Origin: Nitrososphaeria archaeon
Lineage (GTDB): Archaea > Thermoproteota > Nitrososphaeria > Nitrososphaerales > JAAOZN01
Assembly: GCA_029775855.1 (NCBI GenBank)
Contig: JARVJZ010000005.1
Location: forward strand, 135,817-192,084
DNA length: 56,268 nucleotides
Direction: 5' to 3'
Shown here: positions 9,783 through 17,742 of the stretch, piece after piece
Layout of the letters: each line of letters opens with the position of its first letter
Position numbering within the stretch: position 1 is the first letter of the stretch
Made by a program: the position numbers and the translations under genes
The notes under the pieces: model-generated
What the model was told of the DNA's origin: nothing
The model's database searches: none
The model's input: the letters and a program-made list of their open reading frames with translations, nothing else

Positions 9783-10385
9783 ATGTTTAGTTTGATCCTG
9801 GTATTTGAAGGTATAGATAAGGCGGGTAAGACGACTCAAGCACGCCTTCTCACGAGGAGGCTTAAGAAGGAGAGGTGTAGATGTAAGATGATCTCCTTCC
9901 CAGTGTATACAACACCTATTGGTAGAGAGCTTAAGCTTTTACTGCGCGGGTATAGAAACTATCCGCTGCAGGTTAGATACCTTCTCATGGCTGCGAACAG
10001 ATGGGAGATGAAAGAGGAGCTAGAGAGCAGCGGCTTGGACTTCCTAATACTAAACAGATACAAACATTCCAACATAGCATACGGCGTAGCCTCAGGCTTA
10101 GACCGAAGATGGCTTGAAACCTTAGATCAAGGTTTACCTGAACCCAATAAGGTTATACTCCTAGACATCTCACCTTCAACATCGCTGAAGAGGAAACTCA
10201 AAGGTAGAGATTTGAATGAAAAAGACCTCCAATACCTTGAAAATGTGAGAAGGATCTATCTTGAAATAGCAGAAGAATATGGGTGGAGTGTGATCAACGC
10301 CGAGCGAAGTGTAAAAGAGGTGCATAATGAGGTTTGGAGCGTAGTTAAGCAACTAATAAGTAAGCAGAGCGCACCTAACCCTTAA
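9783..10385 (+). CDS. tmk: Thymidylate kinase (dTMP kinase)
   Basis: Phosphorylates dTMP to dTDP in the cytoplasm. The 200-residue protein opens with a P-loop in FEGIDKAGKTTQA, then has the dTMP-binding SFPVYTTPIG region. NRYKHSNIAYG stands where the family usually has DRY-SSIAY, so the Asp is Asn here. A LID-like region holds R residues near LKGRDLNEKD. The length is normal. It is followed 31 bases later by an HD-domain phosphohydrolase related to dNTP triphosphatases, suggesting a small dNTP-balance unit, although a TATA-like TTAATAAC just before the next gene may give that gene its own promoter. Confidence 0.9.
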   Translation: MFSLILVFEGIDKAGKTTQARLLTRRLKKERCRCKMISFPVYTTPIGRELKLLLRGYRNYPLQVRYLLMAANRWEMKEELESSGLDFLILNRYKHSNIAYGVASGLDRRWLETLDQGLPEPNKVILLDISPSTSLKRKLKGRDLNEKDLQYLENVRRIYLEIAEEYGWSVINAERSVKEVHNEVWSVVKQLISKQSAPNP

Positions 10386-10416
10386 TAACCACTTCACCAA
10401 AAACATCTCTGAACAG

Positions 10417-11712
10417 ATGCTAGAAAGTGTAGCTGAAATAAGGGACCCAGTTCACGGATACATAAGCGTTACAGAAGTAGAGAAGGCTATAATGGATCTA
10501 CCAGTGTTTCAGAGGCTCAGAAGGATAAGGCAGCTCGCAGGGGCACATTTAACATATCCCGGCGCGCAGCACAGCAGATTTGAACACTCTCTAGGCACAC
10601 TTCACCTCTGCGGTATAGCGGTGAACATGCTTGCTCAGAAGACTCCTTTGACAGAAGAGGGTGCCCAAGAGGTTAGGCTCGCAGCCATGCTTCACGACTT
10701 AGGACATGGACCTTTCTCTCATGTTATTGAGGAGGTTATGGTTGAGAGGAGAGGAATTACGCATGAGGATGTAACTAAGCGTGTCATAAAAGAGACGGAG
10801 GTTAAAGATGTGGTTAATCGGTATGGTTTTGATGTTGAAGTGTTATCAGAATTCTCCTTAGGCCTCTCTCCTGCTCGACCAAAATTCCTTAACGAAGTTG
10901 TAGGCGGGGGGCTTAGCGTTGATATAATGGATTATCTTCTAAGGGATTCATACTTTACTGGAGTGGAGTATGGTAAGATCGATGCCCACCGCATCATAAA
11001 CTCATTCGAGGTAGTTCAAGACCACTTAGCACTCGATCAGGCTGCACTCTACGCATTCGAAGCCCTTATGGTCGCAAGGTATGAAATGTTCAGAGCGGTC
11101 TACTTTCACAGAACGGTTAGGGCTGCTGAGCTCATGCTGATAAGGTCTTTCACACTAGCAGATGATTATCTAAATATAACGGACACAACGGATTTAACAA
11201 AATACCTCTCTCAAGCAGATGAAACACTCCTAGAGGAGCTTGTAAGACTAGATACGCACGGAAGGTCAGACCTCAAGAAGGCAAAAGAACTAGCCTTAGC
11301 CTACAAGAACCGCAGCCTCTTAAAATGCGTCTTCGAAAAACTCATACACAGAAAAGATCAGCTTATGGAGAGACTTTTCAGCCAAAAGAGAATAAGGGAG
11401 GAGATAGCATCTAAGATAGCAAGTGAAGCAAACATTTCTCCCGAGGATGTTTACATAGATGTTCCAACAACCCCATCTGTGCCCTACACCTCAGATAGAA
11501 AGGCTCTGACATCAATAATATTAGCCACTCGAACTCAAGCTGGGCTTACACACCACGATATTAGACTAGATCAGCTTCCGCTGGTTGGGGCAATATCAGG
11601 CTTCTTCGATATACTAAGAGTTTATACATCTCATTCTGAGCGTCGAAGAGTTCAGGAGGCTGCTGAAAGGTTCTTCGGCAAAGAAGGTTATGTTACCAAG
11701 ATCTCAATGTAG
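10417..11712 (+). CDS. HD-superfamily phosphohydrolase, SAMHD1/dNTPase-like
   Basis: The 431-residue protein contains the full metal site of the SAMHD1-type HD family: H in QHSRFEHS, the HD pair in MLHDLGHGPFSH, and the distal D in VDIMDYLLRDS. The N-terminal IRDPVHGYI and QRLRRIRQLAG motifs are diagnostic of this branch, whose members hydrolyse dNTPs to nucleosides and triphosphate. Placement after thymidylate kinase supports a nucleotide-pool role, but substrate is inference. Start ATG 10417. The following endonuclease III gene begins 8 bases after the stop, so those two are probably cotranscribed. Confidence 0.85.
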   Translation: MLESVAEIRDPVHGYISVTEVEKAIMDLPVFQRLRRIRQLAGAHLTYPGAQHSRFEHSLGTLHLCGIAVNMLAQKTPLTEEGAQEVRLAAMLHDLGHGPFSHVIEEVMVERRGITHEDVTKRVIKETEVKDVVNRYGFDVEVLSEFSLGLSPARPKFLNEVVGGGLSVDIMDYLLRDSYFTGVEYGKIDAHRIINSFEVVQDHLALDQAALYAFEALMVARYEMFRAVYFHRTVRAAELMLIRSFTLADDYLNITDTTDLTKYLSQADETLLEELVRLDTHGRSDLKKAKELALAYKNRSLLKCVFEKLIHRKDQLMERLFSQKRIREEIASKIASEANISPEDVYIDVPTTPSVPYTSDRKALTSIILATRTQAGLTHHDIRLDQLPLVGAISGFFDILRVYTSHSERRRVQEAAERFFGKEGYVTKISM

Positions 11713-11720
11713 GTGTTAGA

Positions 11721-12395
11721 TTGCCTAAAGAGCGCTTAGATGCTGCAACTTTAGTTACAGAGATCTCTAACATGTTAAAGCAGATAGATTCTGGAGATGT
11801 GACCGCCTTAGACACGGTATCACGGAGGGCAGACCCGTTTAAGGTTCTCATAGCTACTATACTGTCACATAGAACTAGAGATAAGGCAACGATTGTGGCA
11901 TCAGAAAACCTTTTTAGGGTTTATAGTAGCGCAAAGGAGCTCTCTGAAGCTGATATAAGTGAAATCGAAGCCCTAATAAAGCCAGTAGGATTCTACCGGG
12001 TAAAAGCCAAACGGATAAAAGAGGTTTCAAAGATAATATACGAAAAGTATGGTGGAGTTGTGCCAGATGATTTCAACACACTACTCTCCCTACCATCCGT
12101 AGGTAGAAAGACCGCTAACTGTGTTCTAGTCTACGGCTTTGGAAGACCCGCGATACCAGTAGATACACATGTGCACAGAATATCCAATAGACTAGGTTTA
12201 GTCAGCACCAAAACACCGTATGAAACCGAGGAAGCGTTGAAAAAGGTCATAGATGTGAAGTTTTGGCTCGATATTAACGATCTGCTCGTAAGATTCGGGC
12301 AGAAGATATGTAAACCCATCAAACCTAAATGTGATTTCTGCACACTCAAAAGATTCTGCAGATTTTACCAGTCAATGCAGAAACAAATAGCATAA
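11721..12395 (+). CDS. nth: Endonuclease III (DNA glycosylase/AP lyase)
   Basis: Base-excision repair enzyme that removes oxidised pyrimidines and cuts at AP sites. The 224-residue protein has the helix-hairpin-helix LPSVGRKTAN with catalytic Lys130 and the catalytic Asp148 in PVDTHVHR, 18 residues apart as in E. coli Nth. It ends with a 4Fe-4S cluster loop of the classic spacing C-x6-C-x2-C-x5-C (CKPIKPKCDFCTLKRFC). Start TTG 11721 is preceded by AGGTG 6 bases upstream. Confidence 0.95.
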   Translation: MPKERLDAATLVTEISNMLKQIDSGDVTALDTVSRRADPFKVLIATILSHRTRDKATIVASENLFRVYSSAKELSEADISEIEALIKPVGFYRVKAKRIKEVSKIIYEKYGGVVPDDFNTLLSLPSVGRKTANCVLVYGFGRPAIPVDTHVHRISNRLGLVSTKTPYETEEALKKVIDVKFWLDINDLLVRFGQKICKPIKPKCDFCTLKRFCRFYQSMQKQIA

Positions 12396-12413
12396 CATCT
12401 TAGAATAAAAGCG

Positions 12414-12421
12414 TTTTATAA
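12414..12421 (+). promoter_or_regulatory. TATA box that sets the aldolase start
   Basis: TTTTATAA, 22-29 bases before GTG 12443. It lies immediately upstream of the earlier in-frame GTG at 12422, which would therefore be outside the transcript. Confidence 0.6.
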
Positions 12422-12442
12422 GTGGAGAGATTAAGGTGTGGT

Positions 12443-13228
12443 GTGAGGAACCTTCTAAAAGAGAAGCTGAAGCAGGGGAAAGCAGCGTTCGGCACCTTTC
12501 TGACCATAGGGCACCCAGATGTAGCTGAAATAATAGGTTCAGTAGGCTTTGACTTCGTAGTCTTCGATATGGAGCACGCGCCTCTTGACTTTGGTATTGT
12601 TCAATCTATGATGCAAGCTATGAGCTACTCTGAGACAACACCGCTCATAAGAGTTGCTTGGAACGACTTGGTCCTATTTAAACAAGCTCTGGATATAGGT
12701 GCACACGGCTTGGTTATACCTTGGGTAAACTCCGGAGACGAAGCAGAGTATGCGGTGAAGGCTGCTAAATATCCGCCCAGAGGCATCAGAGGCTTTGGAC
12801 CTAGGCGTGCAGCTTTAAGGGACAGAGACTACACTGCAACAGCTGACAGTGAAACTATGCTCATAGTGCAGATAGAAACCAAAACTGCATTAAATAACTT
12901 GGACAGCATCTTTTCGGTAGATGGCGTAGATGCTTGCTTCATAGGCCCTATGGACTTCACGATGTCTCTAGGTATACTTGGTCAACTTGAGCATCCATCA
13001 TTCGAAGAAGCGCTTGTGAAGGTGGTTGAGTCTTCAAAGAAGCATAACGTTATCCCAGGTATAGCGACGGTTCCGATAGAGGGTAGAGGGTATATGCCGG
13101 ATCTAGCCAAGGTTTTGGGGATGGGCTTTAAGATGATAAGCTTGGGCTATGATTTGGGTTTCCTTAGAAAGAGTGCAGCAGAATTACTGTCTTCCGCTAT
13201 AAGCCTCGCTTCTGGTCAAGCACCTTAG
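12443..13228 (+). CDS. HpcH/HpaI-family class II aldolase
   Basis: The 261-residue protein matches the HpcH/HpaI family, divalent-metal aldolases that cleave or form 2-keto-3-hydroxy acids such as 4-hydroxy-2-oxoheptanedioate or 2-keto-3-deoxy-glucarate. Visible landmarks are FDMEHAPLDFG with the catalytic His, GAHGLVIPWVNS, the Arg-rich PPRGIRGFGPRRA, and metal ligands in VQIETKTAL and CFIGPMDFTMSLG. I chose GTG 12443 over GTG 12422 because of the TATA box and because family members begin close to this point. The 3' end overlaps the convergent dehydrogenase gene by 32 bases. An aldolase next to a hydroxyacid dehydrogenase is a natural pairing, but they are on opposite strands. Exact substrate unknown. 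Confidence 0.85.
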   Translation: MRNLLKEKLKQGKAAFGTFLTIGHPDVAEIIGSVGFDFVVFDMEHAPLDFGIVQSMMQAMSYSETTPLIRVAWNDLVLFKQALDIGAHGLVIPWVNSGDEAEYAVKAAKYPPRGIRGFGPRRAALRDRDYTATADSETMLIVQIETKTALNNLDSIFSVDGVDACFIGPMDFTMSLGILGQLEHPSFEEALVKVVESSKKHNVIPGIATVPIEGRGYMPDLAKVLGMGFKMISLGYDLGFLRKSAAELLSSAISLASGQAP

Positions 13229-14189
13229 GATTGATAATCCAATATGGTTTCTCACCTTTGATGAACCTAGCTACATTTTCAGCAGCCATATTTGCTGCCT
13301 TTTGTAGAGACTCGAAGGTGCTTCCAGCTGAGTGAGGTGTAAGCATTATATTTTCTAGCTTCACTAGAGGGTTATTTGAGACCGGGGGTTCTTGTTCAAA
13401 TACGTCAAGGGCAGCGCCTGAGATCCACCCTTCTTTAAGCGCTTTGACTAAAGCTTCTTCTTTAACTATTCCACCCCTAGAGACGTTTATTAGTAGGGCG
13501 TTCTTCTTCATGCTTCTAAGTTCTTCCTCACCTATCATATACTTGGTTTCTGGCGTAAGGGGTAAGGTTAATGCCACGATGTCCGATTTTTGCAGCAGTT
13601 CTTTTAACTCAGCTCTCTCTACATTGCTCTTTAGAAATACTTCTTCTTTTTGGTATGGATCGTAAGCGACTACTTTCATCTTAAATGCGTGCGCTATTTC
13701 TGCTGTTCTCTGCCCTATGTTTCCTAACCCTATTAGCCCTAAACATTTGCCTTGTAATTCATAGCCTATTAGCGTGCGCCACCCTCCGGCTTTTATTAAC
13801 GCATTTCCTTCAATTATTCTCTTTGAATGAGCTGTTATGAAACCCCAGATGTGCTGAGCAACTGACTCAGTCATAGCCGTAGGTGTGTTGCAGACCAAGA
13901 TACCCCTTCTAGTTGCTGCCTCTACATCAATATTGTCTACACCAACACCAACTCTTTGAATTAGGTTTAGCGAGTCAGCTTTTTCTATTACCTCCTTAGA
14001 TACATTCGCTACAGTAACCACTAACACATTCTTACCTCTTATATCATCTATTAACCTCCCCTCCTCAAGCACATCCCTTAGTTCAGCGTGCACACCTTTC
14101 TCAGCCAAGGCTTCTGGAATCAGATTCCCATAAACTCTGCCAAAAACTTCTGCTAAAATATTGAATCTTTTAGATAAATCTAACCTCAT
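13197..14189 (-). CDS. D-2-hydroxyacid dehydrogenase (phosphoglycerate dehydrogenase-like)
   Basis: The 330-residue NAD-dependent enzyme has the nucleotide motif GLIGLGNIGQRTAE and the three catalytic residues of the family: Arg in INVSRGGIV, Glu in FEQEPPV and His in LTPHSAGST. There is no C-terminal ACT domain, so it is the short form; it may be 3-phosphoglycerate, glyoxylate/hydroxypyruvate or another 2-hydroxyacid dehydrogenase. The open frame runs back to 14285, but a TATA box (TTTAAATT) sits 24-31 bases before ATG 14189, and the upstream residues are hydrophobic and unlike the family, so I start it at 14189. Overlaps the aldolase gene by 32 bases at the 3' end. Confidence 0.85.
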   Translation of the reverse strand: MRLDLSKRFNILAEVFGRVYGNLIPEALAEKGVHAELRDVLEEGRLIDDIRGKNVLVVTVANVSKEVIEKADSLNLIQRVGVGVDNIDVEAATRRGILVCNTPTAMTESVAQHIWGFITAHSKRIIEGNALIKAGGWRTLIGYELQGKCLGLIGLGNIGQRTAEIAHAFKMKVVAYDPYQKEEVFLKSNVERAELKELLQKSDIVALTLPLTPETKYMIGEEELRSMKKNALLINVSRGGIVKEEALVKALKEGWISGAALDVFEQEPPVSNNPLVKLENIMLTPHSAGSTFESLQKAANMAAENVARFIKGEKPYWIINPKVLDQKRGL

Positions 14190-14212
14190 AGCCGGTCTCT
14201 TTCTACTATGCA

Positions 14213-14220
14213 AATTTAAA
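14213..14220 (-). promoter_or_regulatory. TATA box of the hydroxyacid dehydrogenase gene
   Basis: TTTAAATT on the minus strand, 24-31 bases before ATG 14189. This is the evidence for the shorter start. Confidence 0.6.
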
Positions 14221-14307
14221 GCTTTTAAGCATACTATGAACATAAATTTACCCGATAAATTAAAATAGCTGACAACATACACCATACTTAAACAGAAGGG
14301 CTATCCA

Positions 14308-15480
14308 TTGCTAAACCCAGCGCAAGAGCGCACCGCTATGCTAGTTGATCTTATCCTACTTTATGGACCAAGCAACTATTCACAGATCGCGCGGAGTATA
14401 GGTCTACCAGAAGAAACTGTGAGATATAAGATTAATGTTCAGCTTCCTCGTCGCGGTTTAAAGATACACGCAATACCCAACTACTTTAGGCTGGGGCTGC
14501 GTCGCAAGATTGTTGAATTAACATTTAATAGGCTTACAGCTTCTAAGGCTTCAGAGGCGTTTGCTAAATCCGCTCCAGAGCTCTATCTGACCTATATCGG
14601 TAAAGACATTCACAGCAGGAGTTTTTCACTATTCTCCGCTGTCCCTAATACATATTGGTCTTCGTATTTGGACTTTTTAAATTATTTTGTTGAACGCCAA
14701 GTCATAGAAGCATATAGCGCTGAGGATGTGTGGTGGCAGAGATACATTCCGTTTAACGCTAAACTCTTTGACTTTGAGCGTGGTGAGTGGCTCTTTGATT
14801 TGGAGAAGATAAAGTCATCTAAGGTTGAAATCCCTGTTATAAAACCCTTAGATGAAGGTTTGTTTGAGCAAGATTACCTTGATTTAGTGATTTTATCAGA
14901 GCTTCAGTTTAATGCAAGCACACCTTTATCAAAAATTGCGGCTAATATCGGGGAAAATCCAGATAACATCTACTACCATTACACCAATCATATAAAAGCT
15001 AGAGAACTTATTTCACAATATGCCGTAGGCTGGGTCGGCGAAGGCACATATAGAGCTGATAACGTCAGCCAAGTCTTGTTCACAATAAAAGAGGTTACTC
15101 AAAGCGCTTTACAAGAGGTGCGGAGACTCTTCTACAACTTCCCCTTCTCTTGGCTAGAGTTAATAACCAGAGAAGGAAACTACAACGTTTTCCTCAACAT
15201 CCCCTCACAATACCTGAACCTCTCCCTCCACTATCTAAACAGACAGTTAAATAGCATTACAGAAAGCGTCAGTGTAAAACTATTTGACCCATTCGAGTCG
15301 TTGGGCTTCCCACTCCCCCTCAAAATGTTCGATGATAAGAAGAAGTGGGTATTTAATGAGGCGCAAACCATAAGGCAGTTTGAATCCTTCTTCCTAAGAA
15401 GTATAGAAATATCACCAGTAGCCTTTCCACGAATCTTACCTGCGAACTCTGAAAGGTTAGCGACAAATATTCCCATCTAA
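14308..15480 (+). CDS. Double winged-helix regulator-like protein (AsnC/Lrp-like helices), function unknown
   Basis: The 390-residue soluble protein has an N-terminal winged helix (ILLYGPSNYSQIARSIGLPEETVRYKI) that looks AsnC/Lrp-like. A second helix-turn-helix lies around residues 195-225 (LVILSELQFNAST, then LSKIAANIGENPDNIYYHY). Between and after them are alpha/beta segments. I do not recognise a named family; such two-HTH proteins are frequent in Thermoproteota. It lacks any catalytic motif I can see. The start is TTG 14308; ATG 14338 is a possible alternative. An AT-rich TAAATTAA at 14255-14262 may be the promoter, leaving a short leader. The next gene, an unrelated 7-TM protein, has its own TATA box. 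Confidence 0.6.
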   Translation: MLNPAQERTAMLVDLILLYGPSNYSQIARSIGLPEETVRYKINVQLPRRGLKIHAIPNYFRLGLRRKIVELTFNRLTASKASEAFAKSAPELYLTYIGKDIHSRSFSLFSAVPNTYWSSYLDFLNYFVERQVIEAYSAEDVWWQRYIPFNAKLFDFERGEWLFDLEKIKSSKVEIPVIKPLDEGLFEQDYLDLVILSELQFNASTPLSKIAANIGENPDNIYYHYTNHIKARELISQYAVGWVGEGTYRADNVSQVLFTIKEVTQSALQEVRRLFYNFPFSWLELITREGNYNVFLNIPSQYLNLSLHYLNRQLNSITESVSVKLFDPFESLGFPLPLKMFDDKKKWVFNEAQTIRQFESFFLRSIEISPVAFPRILPANSERLATNIPI

Positions 15481-15523
15481 AGCGTTTTATTTAAACTTCA
15501 ACTGTTGCCCATCTTTAAAACCT

Positions 15524-15531
15524 TATATATT
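15524..15531 (+). promoter_or_regulatory. TATA box of the 7-TM protein gene
   Basis: TTATATAT, 22-29 bases before ATG 15553; supports a leaderless transcript. Confidence 0.65.
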
Positions 15532-15552
15532 CTCCCTTGAAAAAACATTATA

Positions 15553-16317
15553 ATGCTTCGCTTCGAATTACATTATACGTTATGCTTAGCTGCAGCAGTA
15601 ATTCTCGGATTAGTTTATGCCTTTCAAAACTTCTACCCAGACTTCATGTATATCTTCTCAAACGCTTCCCCGCTTTTTGTAGCTGGTGCTGCAGCCGCCA
15701 CAGCCTACATGGCTCTAAATAAGTATGCACACAATCTTAGGCTGCGTTTCTCTATTATTTGGCTCTGCTTCGCTATCGGGATAACTCTTTGGTTTCTCGG
15801 CGAACTCAGCTGGTCAATCTACACCTTGATTTTAGGTGTTGAAACACCTTATCCTTCTCTTGCAGACGCATTTTGGCTAAGTGGTTACGCCCCACTCTTC
15901 GCAGCACTACTACTGTACGTGAAAAATTTTCGGCTGGTGCTGAGTAAGCTGGTAGTAAGTGTTAATCTAACCATCATTGTTATGCTATGCATTCTTTTAT
16001 CTGTCTATGTGATTCCACAGATTGCTACTGAACAGACAAATTTAACAGTATTAATCTTAGGTCTAGCCTATCCGATTTTAGATCTTATCCTACTCTCTCT
16101 AGCGATATTTGGCTCCATAGTATTCTTCAAGGGCAGTCTAGGTAGGTCGTGGCTGCTGATAAGCCTGGCATTAATCTTCATTTGCGTGGCTGATATACTC
16201 TTCACCTACACCACTCTTCAAGAAACCTACTTTAATGGTCATCCACTTGAATTATTCTTCCACTGGGGCTACATATTGTATGCTCTAGCATTCTATGTGC
16301 ATATAAAGGAACTCTGA
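15553..16317 (+). CDS. Seven-helix membrane protein, possible sensor domain, function unknown
   Basis: The 254-residue protein consists almost entirely of hydrophobic helices, about seven: one near residues 8-25, then others at roughly 38-55, 65-90, 105-125, 135-160, 168-190 and 195-215, with a final segment near 225-250. The second loop carries LGELSWSIYTLILGVETPYPSLADAFWLSGY, a pattern I associate with 7-TM sensory modules in front of signalling domains. Here no signalling domain follows. No catalytic or transport motif is visible. Start ATG 15553 is fixed by the TATA box. Confidence 0.6.
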   Translation: MLRFELHYTLCLAAAVILGLVYAFQNFYPDFMYIFSNASPLFVAGAAAATAYMALNKYAHNLRLRFSIIWLCFAIGITLWFLGELSWSIYTLILGVETPYPSLADAFWLSGYAPLFAALLLYVKNFRLVLSKLVVSVNLTIIVMLCILLSVYVIPQIATEQTNLTVLILGLAYPILDLILLSLAIFGSIVFFKGSLGRSWLLISLALIFICVADILFTYTTLQETYFNGHPLELFFHWGYILYALAFYVHIKEL

Positions 16318-16354
16318 AGCAAATTGTTTATCAGCGTGGCGAAGAAGGTATGCC

Positions 16355-16729
16355 TCAAGTTGTTAGGTTTAAAATCGCCTTAGCAAGGTCGCCATCAGCA
16401 TCAGTAAGCGCAGCTATCGCCTTTTCTCGTGAAACATTTGCCTGCTGCATCACCAAGGCTATATCTTCCTCGCTAAACTTAGGTCGCTCCCTTAAGCGCT
16501 CCTCCAAATCCCCCCCTGAAACCTGAAAGATCCTTAACCCCTTAACACTCATCTCCGAAACACTAGGAGCCTTGATAATCAAATCTTTATCTGAAGTCCT
16601 TATGATAACTTCCTCAACATTAGGAACCTCCTGAAGGTCAACACCCATCTTCTCAAGCATTCTACGTGTCTGCCGACTATCAAAACCCATCTTCAAGGCT
16701 TTACCAAAAAGGTGAGGGAGCTTAAACAC
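16355..16729 (-). CDS. nac: Nascent polypeptide-associated complex (NAC) alpha-type protein
   Basis: The 124-residue protein is a ribosome-bound chaperone subunit that contacts emerging chains. Residues 30-75 form the NAC domain (VEEVIIRTSDKDLIIKAPSV, then IFQVSGG) and residues 85-124 a UBA domain (FSEEDIALVMQQANVSREKA). The N-terminal helix FDSRQTRRMLEKMGVD is the archaeal signature. Archaeal NAC works as a homodimer. It starts with GTG 16729 directly abutting the TAA of the upstream PUA gene, so translation of the two is likely coupled. Confidence 0.93.
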   Translation of the reverse strand: MFKLPHLFGKALKMGFDSRQTRRMLEKMGVDLQEVPNVEEVIIRTSDKDLIIKAPSVSEMSVKGLRIFQVSGGDLEERLRERPKFSEEDIALVMQQANVSREKAIAALTDADGDLAKAILNLTT

Positions 16730-17206
16730 TTAAGCGTTTCCCGTCTGCTCTGCGCCCACAGAGGCTCTAACCTTCACAGCCACACCGAGATCAAAACTCT
16801 TCATCATCTTAGCTGAAAGCACCGCTCTACCTACAGCCAACAACTTACCTTCCGCGCTGAGAATAGCAACCTCAGAACTAGGTCTCACCCTTTTACCAAC
16901 CTTGCGTACGTGCTTAGCAAAGACCGATTTACCCAACCTTATGTACTCCTCAGCTTCCCTAGAAACAGTTACGCAGTTCTCTTTGAAGGTTTTAGATCTT
17001 AGCAGCATCTGAGCACCATAGAGGGTAAGTGCTAGACCTCCGTCAGGTCTCAGCGTTGCGAGGAGCTTGCCGTCTACATATATGTGCTTCATTCTGCCCG
17101 TCTTCTTAGAGTATTCTACACTTACTTCTCTATCTTTTAGCGCTTTACCCACACCTAAACCGAATATGTAATCCAGCATAGCTTCTACAATTTTACGCTG
17201 CTCCAA
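16730..17206 (-). CDS. PUA-domain RNA-binding protein
   Basis: The 158-residue protein has an N-terminal alpha/beta part ending in LRPDGGLALTLYGAQMLL and a C-terminal PUA domain (residues about 75-150). The PUA landmarks are SVFAKHVRKV, then PSSEVAILSAEGKLLAVGRAVLSA. PUA domains bind structured RNA, for example in pseudouridine synthases and archaeosine transglycosylases; this one lacks any catalytic partner. A PUA protein immediately upstream of NAC is a familiar archaeal pair, pointing to ribosome or tRNA work. Start TTG 17206 is used; ATG 17179 is an alternative. Confidence 0.8.
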   Translation of the reverse strand: MEQRKIVEAMLDYIFGLGVGKALKDREVSVEYSKKTGRMKHIYVDGKLLATLRPDGGLALTLYGAQMLLRSKTFKENCVTVSREAEEYIRLGKSVFAKHVRKVGKRVRPSSEVAILSAEGKLLAVGRAVLSAKMMKSFDLGVAVKVRASVGAEQTGNA

Positions 17207-17317
17207 ACTATCCAGTTAGTAAAAAACTTTCAATACTAAACCTTTGCTTACAAGAGGCTTCTAACCGCTAAAGATATTATACCCATCTACTAAAGTTATA
17301 GAGAAGGACACAGATTG

Positions 17318-17731
17318 ATGCTAAGATGTGAAGTCTGCGGAAACCCCATATATGGAGCCGTGAACACAGTTCAGATAGATGGAAGCACGCTGCAAGTCTG
17401 CCAAAACTGCGTGCGCCTAGGTAAACCGACGCGCCAGACAAAAGAGGGTAGTAAATCACCGCCCTTTAAATCATCTACACCCAAACCAGTTAAACCAGAA
17501 AAGCTGCTCGACGAATTAGAGCTAAAAGAAGACTACCACAAGATAATCAAGCAGACACGTGAGAAACTAGGGTTATCCCAAGAAGCCCTCGGAAGAAAGA
17601 TCAACGAAAAACCCTCTGTCATAAGGCTGCTTGAGAGCGGTAAACTTAAACCCGATAATATGCTCGCTAGAAAACTAGAACACTTCCTAAAGGTGCAGCT
17701 ACTTGTGCCTCCGCTAGAAGAGGAACTCTAA
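17318..17731 (+). CDS. Archaeal MBF1-type transcriptional coactivator (zinc ribbon plus HTH)
   Basis: The 137-residue protein has an N-terminal zinc ribbon (CEVCGNPI, then CQNCVRLG) and a C-terminal Cro/XRE helix-turn-helix (residues about 72-125: IKQTREKLGLSQEALGRKI, then VIRLLESGKLKP). This arrangement is archaeal MBF1, the homologue of eukaryotic multiprotein bridging factor 1, which has been linked to ribosomes and to TBP. A TTG at 17315 lies directly before the ATG; I use ATG 17318. The HflX gene follows by 11 bases, and three more translation or transcription genes follow in the same direction. Confidence 0.9.
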   Translation: MLRCEVCGNPIYGAVNTVQIDGSTLQVCQNCVRLGKPTRQTKEGSKSPPFKSSTPKPVKPEKLLDELELKEDYHKIIKQTREKLGLSQEALGRKINEKPSVIRLLESGKLKPDNMLARKLEHFLKVQLLVPPLEEEL

Positions 17732-17742
17732 GAGGCTTAAAC

